Shown here in pieces: positions 8,240-15,450 of a stretch of DNA of 34,049 nucleotides. Below the pieces are notes generated by a model that was not told where the DNA came from, ran no database searches, and saw nothing but the letters and a program-made list of their open reading frames with translations. Within the stretch, counting starts at the first letter, position 1, and each line of letters starts with the position of its first letter. The DNA is from PALSA-1336 sp964592725 (GTDB lineage Bacteria > Patescibacteriota > Doudnabacteria > UBA920). Location: positions 1 through 34,049 of the forward strand of contig CAZQFQ010000011.1 of NCBI GenBank assembly GCA_964592725.1, given 5' to 3'. A program made the translations under genes and the position numbers.

Positions 8240-9265
8240 ATGAATAAACCATCTAAAGTTGCCCTCATAACCGGCATCACTGGGCAGGACGGGTCGTATT
8301 TGGCGGAATTTTTACTGGCAAAAGGCTATAAAGTCCACGGAATCATGCGCCGTGCCAGCGTTTTTAACACCGAGAGGATAGAGCAAATTTATCAGGATCC
8401 GCATTTGCCCCGCCGCAATTTATTTTTGCATTACGGCGATTTGGCAGACGCTTCCAACTTAAACCAGCTGATTAAAACCATCAGGCCCGATGAAATTTAT
8501 AATCTCGGCGCCCAAAGCCACGTGAAGGTCAGTTTTGAAATTCCCGAGTATACGTCCAATATAGACGCGCTTGGCACTTTGCGCCTGCTTGACGCGGTGC
8601 GCGAAAGCGGGGTTCAGACAAAAATTTACCAGGCGGGTTCCAGCGAAATGTTCGGCGAGGTTTTGGAAACGCCGCAATCGGAAAAGACGCCGTTTAATCC
8701 CGCCAGCCCTTACGGCGCGTCCAAGGTTTTTGCCCATCATTTGTGCAAAATTTACCGCGACGGCTACGGGATGTTTATTTGCAACGGCATTCTGTTTAAC
8801 CACGAGAGTGTTCGGCGCGGAAAAACGTTCGTTACCAGGAAAATTACCACGGGAATTGCCGCCATTCTTGCCGGAAAAATGGAAAAAATATATTTGGGGA
8901 ACCTGGATGCCAAAAGGGACTGGGGGTTTGCGCCGGAATACGTTCGGGCTATGTGGATGATGTTGCAGCAAAATAAGCCTGACGATTATATTATCGCGAC
9001 CGGAGAAACCCACAGCATCCGCGAATTTTTAGATGAAGCTTTCCGCCTGGTCGGAATTAAATCGTGGAAAAAATATATCGGTATAGATCCTAAATATTAC
9101 AGACCCGTGGAAGTTAACTTACTCCGGGGCAACGTCGCCAAGGCAAAAAAACTTTTAGGCTGGAAGCCAAAAGTTAAGTTCAAAGAGCTGGTTAAAATAA
9201 TGCTGGAGGCCGATTTAAAAGAAGCGGGTCTAAAACCGGGCAAGTTAATTAAAGCTAGACGATGA
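8240..9265 (+). CDS. gmd: GDP-mannose 4,6-dehydratase
   Basis: A 341-residue extended SDR enzyme that converts GDP-D-mannose to GDP-4-keto-6-deoxy-D-mannose. Visible family marks are the NADP-binding 'GITGQDGSY' (12-20), 'IMRRAS' (35-40), 'YNLGAQSHV' (87-95), the catalytic set 'AGSSEMFGE' with Ser134/Glu136 and Tyr158-x3-Lys162 in 'SPYGASK', and the Gmd-specific 'NHESVRRG' (187-194). Length and motifs are typical. Its product is the substrate of the GDP-fucose synthase encoded at 11137-12081. The next gene starts inside its stop codon (4-nt overlap). Confidence 0.96.
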   Translation: MNKPSKVALITGITGQDGSYLAEFLLAKGYKVHGIMRRASVFNTERIEQIYQDPHLPRRNLFLHYGDLADASNLNQLIKTIRPDEIYNLGAQSHVKVSFEIPEYTSNIDALGTLRLLDAVRESGVQTKIYQAGSSEMFGEVLETPQSEKTPFNPASPYGASKVFAHHLCKIYRDGYGMFICNGILFNHESVRRGKTFVTRKITTGIAAILAGKMEKIYLGNLDAKRDWGFAPEYVRAMWMMLQQNKPDDYIIATGETHSIREFLDEAFRLVGIKSWKKYIGIDPKYYRPVEVNLLRGNVAKAKKLLGWKPKVKFKELVKIMLEADLKEAGLKPGKLIKARR

Positions 9266-10044
9266 AATTAGTTTCTTTAAATATTGAGGGCGGGGCCCGG
9301 GGTAAAAACTTTTTTAAATATATCCGTGCCCGGGCCAAAACCGCGGACATTTTTTGTTTTCAGGAGGTTTTTTCGTCCAAAAAGTCGCTAACAGTGGGCT
9401 TTGGCGAAAGGACAAATATTTTTGGCGATCTTAAGCGTCAGTTAAGAGGCTTTAATAATGTATCGCTGCCGGTTTCTTTAAAAATGGGAGAGTTTTATAA
9501 AACGGGTTTCCGTGTTGAACAGCGTCTGGCCATTTTTTATAAAAGGAATTTAACAGTAAAAAAGCATTTTGGCAAACACGTGTTCGGCACTTTAAACGGC
9601 GAAGTGGATTTTGAAAAAGGCAAAGAGGCAAACGCGGTACAGTGCGCCAAAATCATCTCTCCCAAAGGCAGTTTTTGGCTGGCTAATTTTCACGGATTGA
9701 GCCGTCCGGGAAATAAGTTGGACGCGCCGGCCAGAATCAGGCAGTCAAAAAAACTGGTTTCGGTTTTAGACGGGCTTACAGGCCCGAAAATTTTATGCGG
9801 CGATTTTAACTTAATGCCGCAAACGGAAAGCGTAAAAATTATAGAGCGGGCGGGCATGAAAAATTTGATAAAAAAATATAAAATTAAAAACACCCGCAAC
9901 AGCATTTCCTGGAAGAGATATCACAACCGGCAAAGTTTCGCGGATTTCACTTTTGTTTCCTCCGGCATTAAGGTTAAAAATTTTAAAGTGCCATATGTGT
10001 TGGCTTCCGACCATTTACCGATGGTTTTGGAATTTGAGATTTAG
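9262..10044 (+). CDS. Endonuclease/exonuclease/phosphatase (EEP) fold hydrolase
   Basis: About 260 residues. EEP superfamily motifs are intact and in order: N-terminal 'SLNIEG' (Asn7), metal-binding Glu in 'FCFQEVF' (Glu35), 'NFHGLS' (His near 143), 'CGDFNLMP' (Asp180/Asn182), 'FADFTFVS' and the C-terminal 'ASDHLPM' (Asp/His near 249-250). The family spans nucleases, sphingomyelinases and phosphodiesterases acting on sugar or lipid phosphates, so the substrate cannot be named. Position between gmd and a glycosyltransferase, with translational coupling to gmd by a 4-nt overlap, suggests a role in glycan or glycolipid-phosphate metabolism rather than DNA repair (inference). No signal peptide is seen, so it is probably cytoplasmic. 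Confidence 0.85.
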   Translation: MKLVSLNIEGGARGKNFFKYIRARAKTADIFCFQEVFSSKKSLTVGFGERTNIFGDLKRQLRGFNNVSLPVSLKMGEFYKTGFRVEQRLAIFYKRNLTVKKHFGKHVFGTLNGEVDFEKGKEANAVQCAKIISPKGSFWLANFHGLSRPGNKLDAPARIRQSKKLVSVLDGLTGPKILCGDFNLMPQTESVKIIERAGMKNLIKKYKIKNTRNSISWKRYHNRQSFADFTFVSSGIKVKNFKVPYVLASDHLPMVLEFEI

Positions 10045-10047
10045 CCT

Positions 10048-11127
10048 ATGAAAGTCATCTTCGCTGGATTAAAATATGATTACGGCAAAGCCGGCTCCGG
10101 CTTGTCCTTTGAATACCAAAATTTTTATCAGGTTTTGGCGGGGATGGAAGGAGTGCAGGCTACGGGATTTTTTATCGATGAAAAGATCCAGGAGCTGGGA
10201 CGTGAGGCGGCAAATCAATTGCTGGTTAAAACGGTCAAAGAAACCAAGCCTGACCTGCTGTTTTGCTTTTTGTTTACCAATGAACTGAAAAAGGAAACTG
10301 TAGAATATATTACGCAAAAGACCCCAACCAAAACTTTTAACTGGTTTGCCGACGACCATTGGCGCTTGCCCGTGTACTCGCGCTACTGGGCGCCGCTTTA
10401 TACGGCTGTGGGAACTACGGATTCGCTGGCGCCGGAAAAATATCGCCGGTTGGGAATTAAGAATGTCATTAAGACGCAATGGGCCGCGAATACGGGGTTG
10501 TACAGGCCAATTGAAGATTTAAAGATTGAAGATTGTGGAATTACTTTTGTCGGGAAAAATTACGGCAGGCGGGGGAAATATATCAGCGGATTGCGAAAGC
10601 GCGGGCTTCCCGCGCGGGGATATGGTAAAGGGTGGCCTGCCTCGCCGGCAAGTCAAGGCGGGGATGGGGGGGCGGTGGATTTCCAAACGATGGTGGAAAT
10701 TTTTTCCTTCTCAAAAATAAACCTGAATTTTACCGAAAGCTATTTTAGCTGGCCCAAGCAGTTGGCCAAGCTGTTTATAAAAAAAGAATCAGGGAAATAC
10801 AAACCCAATTTCCAATTTCCAATTTCCAATTTCCAATCGTTTGTAGGCGCAAAACGGCGGCAAATTAAAGCCAGAACCTTTGAAATCCCGGCTTGCGGAG
10901 GATTTTTGCTCACCGGAGACGCGGACAATTTGCGCGATTACTACGAGGACGGCAAAGAAATCGTAATTTTCCAAAATCAAAATGATTTAACGGAAAAGTG
11001 CAAATACTATTTGGAACATCAAGTTGAGCGAAAAGCCATTGCCCAAGCCGGTTATCAGAGAACGATAAAGGAGCACACCTATGAGCTGAGATTCCGGGAG
11101 ATTTTCAATAAGATGGAATTAATGTAA
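10048..11127 (+). CDS. CgeB-like glycosyltransferase (GT-B, Glyco_trans_1_2 type)
   Basis: A 359-residue protein starting 3 nt after the EEP gene. It resembles the CgeB/DUF3880-linked glycosyltransferases: 'NWFADDHWR' (98-106), 'QWAANTGLY' (144-152), 'GITFVGKNYGRR', 'GYGKGWP' (191-197), 'KINLNFT' and the highly typical 'IKARTFEIPACGGFLLT' (273-289), followed by a 'YY-DGKEIVIF' segment. It probably transfers a sugar from an NDP donor to the growing glycan. Three stretches look foreign to the family: a TTGAAGATT direct repeat (residues about 155-163), a Gly/Ala/Ser-rich insert after GKGWP (about 198-209) and a heptamer array (about 253-264). The reading frame survives all three. Confidence 0.82.
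   Translation: MKVIFAGLKYDYGKAGSGLSFEYQNFYQVLAGMEGVQATGFFIDEKIQELGREAANQLLVKTVKETKPDLLFCFLFTNELKKETVEYITQKTPTKTFNWFADDHWRLPVYSRYWAPLYTAVGTTDSLAPEKYRRLGIKNVIKTQWAANTGLYRPIEDLKIEDCGITFVGKNYGRRGKYISGLRKRGLPARGYGKGWPASPASQGGDGGAVDFQTMVEIFSFSKINLNFTESYFSWPKQLAKLFIKKESGKYKPNFQFPISNFQSFVGAKRRQIKARTFEIPACGGFLLTGDADNLRDYYEDGKEIVIFQNQNDLTEKCKYYLEHQVERKAIAQAGYQRTIKEHTYELRFREIFNKMELM
10511..10534 (+). repeat. Direct repeat TTGAAGATT in the CgeB-like gene
   Basis: TTGAAGATT at 10511-10519 recurs at 10526-10534 within a short A/T-rich stretch that encodes 'IEDLKIED'. It is weaker than the heptamer arrays and may simply be coding. Confidence 0.45.
10804..10837 (+). repeat. Heptamer array (CCAATTT x4.7) inside the CgeB-like gene
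   Basis: Four full CCAATTT units (10805-10832) plus a partial fifth encode 'PNFQFPISNFQS'. The unit length is not a multiple of three, so one unit gained or lost would truncate the protein before its conserved 'ARTFEIPACGG' motif. Confidence 0.9.
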
Positions 11128-11136
11128 AATGAGCTT

Positions 11137-12081
11137 ATGATTGATTTAAAGAATTCCAAAATATTACTCACCGGCGGGCATGGGTTTTTGGGGGATAAGG
11201 TTTATAGGGAACTGATTAAGGCCGGAGCGCCGGCAAAAAATATCAGCCGGCCGCACAAAGCGGAACTGGATTTGCGCGAGCTTGGCGATATAAAAAAAGC
11301 CGTAAAAGCCCAAGATTTGGTAATACATTTGGCGGCGACGGTCGGGGGCATCGGCCTTAACCGGCAAAAGCCCGGTACGCTGTTTTACGACTGCGCGGTT
11401 ATGGGCGTGCATTTAATAGAAGAAGCGCGCAAAGCCGGCGTGAAAAAATTCGTGCAGATTGGCACGGTCTGCGCTTATCCTAAAGTTCCGCCGCGCATCC
11501 CGTTTAGGGAAGATGATCTGTGGATGGGCTATCCCGAAGAAACCAACGCGTCTTACGGCTTGGCGAAAAAAATGCTGTTGGTGCAGCTTCAGGCCTATCG
11601 GCAGGAATATAATTTTAACGGGATTTATCTGTTGCCGACCAACCTTTACGGTCCGGGAGATAATTTTGACCCCAAATCTTCCCATGTCATTCCGGCGTTA
11701 ATAAAAAAATTTGTGGAAGCGGTTAAGAACAATTCATCAAAGGTTGTTGTTTGGGGGACGGGCAAAGCCAGCCGGGAATTTTTATACGTGGATGACGCGG
11801 CGCGGGCCATTGTGCTGGCCGCGCAAAAGTATGACAAGGGCCAACCGGTGAATATTGGCAGCAGCTTTGAAATCAAAATAAGGGACTTGGTAAAATTAAT
11901 CGCGCGCCTTAGCAATTACCAAGGCGCGATTATTTGGGACAAAACCAAACCCGACGGCCAGCCGCGTCGAAAACTGGACATTAGCCGCGCAAAAAAGGAA
12001 TTTGGTTTTAAGTCAGTTGTGGATTTCCAAACCGGCTTAAAAATTACAGTTGAATGGTATAAGAAAAACCGACACAATTAA
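11137..12081 (+). CDS. fcl: GDP-L-fucose synthase
   Basis: A 314-residue SDR epimerase/reductase that turns GDP-4-keto-6-deoxymannose into GDP-L-fucose, completing the pathway begun by gmd. The NADP loop is 'GGHGFLG' (13-19). 'AATVGGIGLN' (67-76) is the GDP-fucose-synthase form of the second motif. Catalytic residues match the family: Thr110, Cys112 in 'GTVCAYP', Tyr140-x3-Lys144 in 'SYGLAKK', and His183 in 'SSHVIPAL'. Also visible are 'NLYGPGDNF' and 'REFLYVDDAA'. It is separated from gmd by two other genes but lies on the same strand with gaps of 9 nt or less. No terminator is obvious after it. Confidence 0.93.
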   Translation: MIDLKNSKILLTGGHGFLGDKVYRELIKAGAPAKNISRPHKAELDLRELGDIKKAVKAQDLVIHLAATVGGIGLNRQKPGTLFYDCAVMGVHLIEEARKAGVKKFVQIGTVCAYPKVPPRIPFREDDLWMGYPEETNASYGLAKKMLLVQLQAYRQEYNFNGIYLLPTNLYGPGDNFDPKSSHVIPALIKKFVEAVKNNSSKVVVWGTGKASREFLYVDDAARAIVLAAQKYDKGQPVNIGSSFEIKIRDLVKLIARLSNYQGAIIWDKTKPDGQPRRKLDISRAKKEFGFKSVVDFQTGLKITVEWYKKNRHN

Positions 12082-12110
12082 AGCTTTTTTATCACTCTTT
12101 TGATATCCAC

Positions 12111-12148
12111 TGACACCTATTGACACCCAAAGAGTTGCATAGTACAAT
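12111..12148 (+). promoter_or_regulatory. Strong sigma70-type promoter overlapped by a direct-repeat operator
   Basis: TTGACA (12120-12125), a 17-nt spacer and TACAAT (12143-12148) form a near-consensus promoter for the HTH gene at 12211, with a predicted leader of about 55 nt. TGACACC occurs at 12111-12117 and again at 12121-12127, exactly 10 bp (one helical turn) apart and covering the -35. This arrangement is typical of a dimeric regulator site. Confidence 0.7.
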
Positions 12149-12210
12149 TTAAATACTCAATGATTAATTAATTGAAAGATTAGGTAAAATTTTTCAATTT
12201 TTTATTATCC

Positions 12211-12456
12211 ATGTCTGAAATAAAACCCAACGAAGTTTATACTACGGAAGAAACCGAGAAGTTGCTAAAGGTCAGCAACAGCACCGTAAAAAGGATGCTT
12301 AAGAGCGGTTTTTTACGTGCCAATAAAATAGGCAAGCAATACCGCATTATGGGTCACGAACTTTTGCGTCTGGTCTCCCCCTCCGTAGAGCGGAAAGCGG
12401 TTGTTGTTTATCAAAAAATTAAAAGCAAAACCAGAGAAAAGGTTAAGGATTGGTAG
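12211..12456 (+). CDS. Small helix-turn-helix DNA-binding protein (excisionase/MerR-like, HTH_17)
   Basis: 81 residues. The N-terminal half is a winged HTH of the excisionase-type family: 'VYTTEETEKLLKVSNSTVK' forms the helices and 'MLKSGFLRANKIGKQYRI' the recognition helix and wing. The C-terminal 25 residues are basic. It has its own promoter with a TGACACC direct repeat on the -35 and precedes the Wzm/Wzt exporter. It may autoregulate or control the exporter operon (inference). No integrase or phage gene is nearby, so an excisionase role is unlikely. It is read through into a TTGACA plus octamer array before wzm. Confidence 0.85.
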   Translation: MSEIKPNEVYTTEETEKLLKVSNSTVKRMLKSGFLRANKIGKQYRIMGHELLRLVSPSVERKAVVVYQKIKSKTREKVKDW

Positions 12457-12461
12457 AACGA

Positions 12462-12512
12462 TTGACAAAATTAGTAATATCCCAATATCCCAATATCCCA
12501 ATATCCCAATAT
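12462..12512 (+). promoter_or_regulatory. TTGACA -35 followed by an octamer array running into the wzm start
   Basis: A perfect TTGACA (12462-12467) lies just after the HTH stop. From 12481 to 12512 the sequence is four exact copies of CCCAATAT, and the wzm ATG (12511) overlaps the last unit. No SD is present. Each unit offers a -10-like CAATAT, so copy number could alter promoter geometry, or the array may simply form the leader. Promoter activity is inferred. Confidence 0.5.
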
Positions 12513-13329
12513 GGAAATTGTCATTAGGCCGAAAAATAAATGGTGGCAGCTGGATTTTTCCGAACTGTGGCGCTTTCGCGACCTGTTTTATTTTTTGACC
12601 TGGCGCGACGTAAAAGTTAAATACAAGCAAACATTTGTGGGAGCCATGTGGGCAGTATTCCAGCCGGTTGCCACTATGGTCATATTTTCCATTTTTTTCG
12701 GAAAATTTATCGGCGTACCTTCCGACGGCATACCTTATCCGATTTTTGTCTACACCGGCCTTTTGTTTTGGAATTTATTTTCCACCAGCCTGTCCAGCAC
12801 CAGCGATTGTTTTTTGACCAATGAAAAAATTATCACCAAAGTTTACTTTCCCCGAATTATATTGCCGGTATCATCTATCTTTACCAATCTGGTGGACTTT
12901 TTTATTTCCGCGGTCGTGCTGATGGGCTTAATGGCCTATTACCGCTATTCTCCGACCCTGCTTGGCTTGCTGCTGTTGCCGGTTTTAATTATTATGACCA
13001 TCCTTTCCACATTGGGGATCGGCCTGCTGCTTGCTTCTTTGAATGTTAAGTACCGCGATGTCCGTTTTATTTTGCCGTTTTTTATGCAGGTATTGATTTT
13101 TATTACCCCGGTTATTTATCCGACCAGCGTGGTTTCCGCCCGTTTCCGCTGGATTTTGGGGCTCAACCCGATGTCCGGGGTCATAAGCGTGGCCAGGGCC
13201 ACAATTTTGGGTACCGGCTCGGCCGATTGGCTCATATTCGGTATTTCCGTTGCCTCCATGGTTGTTTATTGTTTAATCGGATATTTTTATTTTCAAAAAG
13301 TTGAACGTTACTTCGCGGACGTAATTTAA
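12511..13329 (+). CDS. wzm: Polysaccharide ABC exporter, permease subunit (Wzm/TagG type)
   Basis: 272 residues of the ABC2_membrane family. The N-terminal amphipathic stretch 'DLFYFLTWRDVKVKYKQTFVGAMWAVFQP' (in pieces) is the classic Wzm/TagG opening, followed by six hydrophobic segments and the conserved 'KVYFPRIILPVSS', 'LNVKYRDVRFILPFFMQ' and 'TPVIYP' blocks. With the ATPase encoded 33 nt downstream it forms the pump that moves a lipid-linked glycan across the cytoplasmic membrane. The ATG sits at the end of an octamer array and no SD is seen. A further in-frame ATG occurs only well inside the conserved region, so 12511 is the best start. Confidence 0.94.
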   Translation: MEIVIRPKNKWWQLDFSELWRFRDLFYFLTWRDVKVKYKQTFVGAMWAVFQPVATMVIFSIFFGKFIGVPSDGIPYPIFVYTGLLFWNLFSTSLSSTSDCFLTNEKIITKVYFPRIILPVSSIFTNLVDFFISAVVLMGLMAYYRYSPTLLGLLLLPVLIIMTILSTLGIGLLLASLNVKYRDVRFILPFFMQVLIFITPVIYPTSVVSARFRWILGLNPMSGVISVARATILGTGSADWLIFGISVASMVVYCLIGYFYFQKVERYFADVI

Positions 13330-13362
13330 AAAATTTTTAATTATTGAAACTTTAAACTATTT

Positions 13363-14604
13363 GTGAGCATTATAGAAGTCAAGAATTTATCCAAGCGGTA
13401 TAACATCGGCCAGCACGAGCGCTATTTGGCTTTGCGCGACACTTTGGCTCTGGCCATGAAATCTCCCTTAAAGTGGCTGTCCAGTAAATTTGTTTCTTCG
13501 CAAAATACTGAATTTTGGGCGCTTAAAGACATTAATTTTACCATGGAAAAGGGCGAAGTGCTCGGGATAATCGGCGCAAACGGAGCCGGCAAAAGCACTC
13601 TGCTGAAAATTTTATCCCAAATTACGCCTCCCACCGGCGGCGAGATTAGGCTCGGGGGCCGTGTGGGCAGTTTACTGGAAGTGGGAACCGGCTTTCATCC
13701 GGAATTAACGGGCCGGGAAAATATTTATTTAAACGGCGCAATCTTGGGGATGCAGCGCAAAGAGATTGAGCGGAAATTTGATCAAATTGTGGAATTTTCC
13801 GGCATTGACGAATTTTTGGATACCCCGGTAAAACGCTACTCCAGCGGCATGTATGTCCGTCTGGCTTTTTCCGTGGCCGCGCATTTGGAGCCGGATATTT
13901 TGATAGTAGACGAGGTCTTGGCCGTGGGCGACGCCGAGTTCCAAAAAAAATGTCTGGGTAAAATGGAAGAAGTCACCAGAGCCGACGGGCGCACTATTTT
14001 ATTTGTCAGCCATAACATGGCCGCGGTTAGCAGTTTATGCACCAGAGCCCTGGTTTTAAATAAAGGCAAAGCCGTTTTTTTGGGGGACGTTGAGGAAGCC
14101 ATAAAGCTCTATAATCAGGATCCGAGTTTAAGAAGCCATACTTCCTGGGAAGGCAAAGCCGGGGATGAAAATATTACTTTGCTTAAAACCTGGGCAAAAA
14201 CTCTGGACCAAAGCGGCGAGTTCCAAACGACATCGGATATTGAAATCGGAATGGAAGCGGAGGTCCACAAGCCGGTTAACGATTTAATTATGGGCTTTAC
14301 TCTGTATTCGGAATTCGGCTACGAACTTGCTTACGTGCTTTATGACGATCGCCAGGAGCCTCCGGCCAAAGCCGTTCTGCCCGGGAGGCTGTCAAAAAAA
14401 TTCGTTATCCCGGCCAATACTCTGGCGGAAGGGTCTTACAGAGTTGAATTTGACATAGGCATCCATATGACAAAAAAAATTATCCGTTCCCAGGGCGAGC
14501 TGGTCTTTGAAGTCAGCAACGCTTCGGGTTTGGGCCGGAGATTTAGGGTGCCTAACATGCGCGGCCGGTCGGGTTTGTTTCGGCCGGACTGGCTAAAAGA
14601 ATGA
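13363..14604 (+). CDS. wzt: Polysaccharide ABC exporter, ATPase with Wzt C-terminal glycan-binding domain
   Basis: 413 residues. Nucleotide-binding domain: Walker A 'GANGAGKST' (71-79), ABC signature 'YSSGM' (159-163), Walker B 'ILIVDE' (179-184) and H-loop His217. The wide gap between the first strand and Walker A (residues 20-55, 'LALRDTLALAMKS') is typical of Wzt/TagH. Residues about 265-413 form a beta-rich Wzt_C domain ('EIGMEAEVHKPVNDLIMGF' to 'LVFEVSN'). In characterised Wzt proteins this domain recognises a non-reducing-end cap on the finished chain. It implies that the exported glycan is capped. The start is GTG at 13363 without an SD. The stop overlaps the next ATG (ATGA). Confidence 0.95.
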   Translation: MSIIEVKNLSKRYNIGQHERYLALRDTLALAMKSPLKWLSSKFVSSQNTEFWALKDINFTMEKGEVLGIIGANGAGKSTLLKILSQITPPTGGEIRLGGRVGSLLEVGTGFHPELTGRENIYLNGAILGMQRKEIERKFDQIVEFSGIDEFLDTPVKRYSSGMYVRLAFSVAAHLEPDILIVDEVLAVGDAEFQKKCLGKMEEVTRADGRTILFVSHNMAAVSSLCTRALVLNKGKAVFLGDVEEAIKLYNQDPSLRSHTSWEGKAGDENITLLKTWAKTLDQSGEFQTTSDIEIGMEAEVHKPVNDLIMGFTLYSEFGYELAYVLYDDRQEPPAKAVLPGRLSKKFVIPANTLAEGSYRVEFDIGIHMTKKIIRSQGELVFEVSNASGLGRRFRVPNMRGRSGLFRPDWLKE

Positions 14605-15404
14605 CTATGGCGGAAATTTTTAACAAAACCAAAGAATTGTACCTCGCCGCTAGGTTTAGGATTTTGGAAAGAGCCAAAGACTTGCTTTTTTCCAGAAAAA
14701 AAGTCTGGTGCCGGTCGGCCTGCCTGGGCAAGGAAGTATTCGCCTTGGTTTACGGCGAAAAAAATTACAAACTGGTGAATATGCAAAAAGCCAGGGTGGA
14801 TTTATTGTTTAGTTGGATAACCGGCGCGGCCCAAAGGCCTAAAGCCGCCGCGGTTAAGCCTTATATCAAGCGGCGCGACATATACCCGTTCATTAAAGAG
14901 CAGGCCAAGATGCCGTGGCCCCGCGCCAAAGAAGATTTTGAGTTTTTGCTGATGGACACTTTTTCGGAGCTGACCGACCAAAAGTTTGCCCATAAAAAAG
15001 AGGGGTGGTCATTTTGTTCCCACAGGAGCGATATAGACCACTCGGCGGGATTCGGGGAAATATTCGAAAGCAACGGGCTCTTAAAACAGGATGATTTTGG
15101 GAAAGCGTATGAAAATTTTTTTGGCTGGTTTGAAAAAAACTATCCGGGGAAAAAAGTCATAATTATCCATACGCCGACCGCATGGGCGGTTTTCCAGGCC
15201 AGGCACGCTGAAATTTTGAGGGTCCTCCAAAATATGGAAAAAACCAGGAATTATATCTACAATATATTTCTTCCCGAGTCCCAGGTGCAGTGGGCCGATG
15301 AGGACAAATTTTATTACCACTTTACCGATAAAACAAAAAAAGAATTGGCGGAAGTCTGGAGGGAGGCGGAAAAAACTAAAGCAAAAAGCAAGATAGTCGC
15401 TTGA
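14601..15404 (+). CDS. Unknown protein, possibly SGNH-like (DUF6270-like), coupled to wzt
   Basis: 267 residues, not confidently recognised. Translationally coupled to wzt by a 4-nt ATGA overlap. The N-terminal 75 residues are basic and may bind membrane or nucleic acid. The core has 'FEFLLMDTFSELTDQKF', 'GWSFCSHRSDIDHSAGF', a strand 'KKVIIIHTPTAWAVF' and a late 'DEDKFYYHFTDKTKKELAE'. The D-x-x-x-Y-H pattern near the C-terminus and the 'LMD' strand recall SGNH/DUF6270-type proteins found in capsule loci, which often add or remove acyl groups. A nucleophile Ser in a GDS block is not evident. Because it directly follows wzt and precedes the ACP module, a role in modifying or capping the glycan is a reasonable guess, not shown. 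Confidence 0.7.
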   Translation: MTMAEIFNKTKELYLAARFRILERAKDLLFSRKKVWCRSACLGKEVFALVYGEKNYKLVNMQKARVDLLFSWITGAAQRPKAAAVKPYIKRRDIYPFIKEQAKMPWPRAKEDFEFLLMDTFSELTDQKFAHKKEGWSFCSHRSDIDHSAGFGEIFESNGLLKQDDFGKAYENFFGWFEKNYPGKKVIIIHTPTAWAVFQARHAEILRVLQNMEKTRNYIYNIFLPESQVQWADEDKFYYHFTDKTKKELAEVWREAEKTKAKSKIVA

Positions 15405-15450
15405 GTGCCTTGGTTTTAAGGAAAATATGTCTTATAGTAAAGGTAAAGAT

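Noticed and set aside
8459..9013. 184-codon open frame on the minus strand inside gmd
   Set aside because: Shadow of a strongly conserved gene on the plus strand; no recognisable protein and no start signals. The same applies to the long antisense frames at 676-1107, 5413-5880, 15564-16013 and 20226-20741.
12211..12456. Excisionase of a mobile element
   Set aside because: Only the HTH fold is shared; no integrase, att site or phage gene is visible, and a regulator role fits the promoter architecture better.
7394..12512. Short tandem arrays as a CRISPR remnant
   Set aside because: Units are 7-8 nt without spacers, and no cas gene is present.
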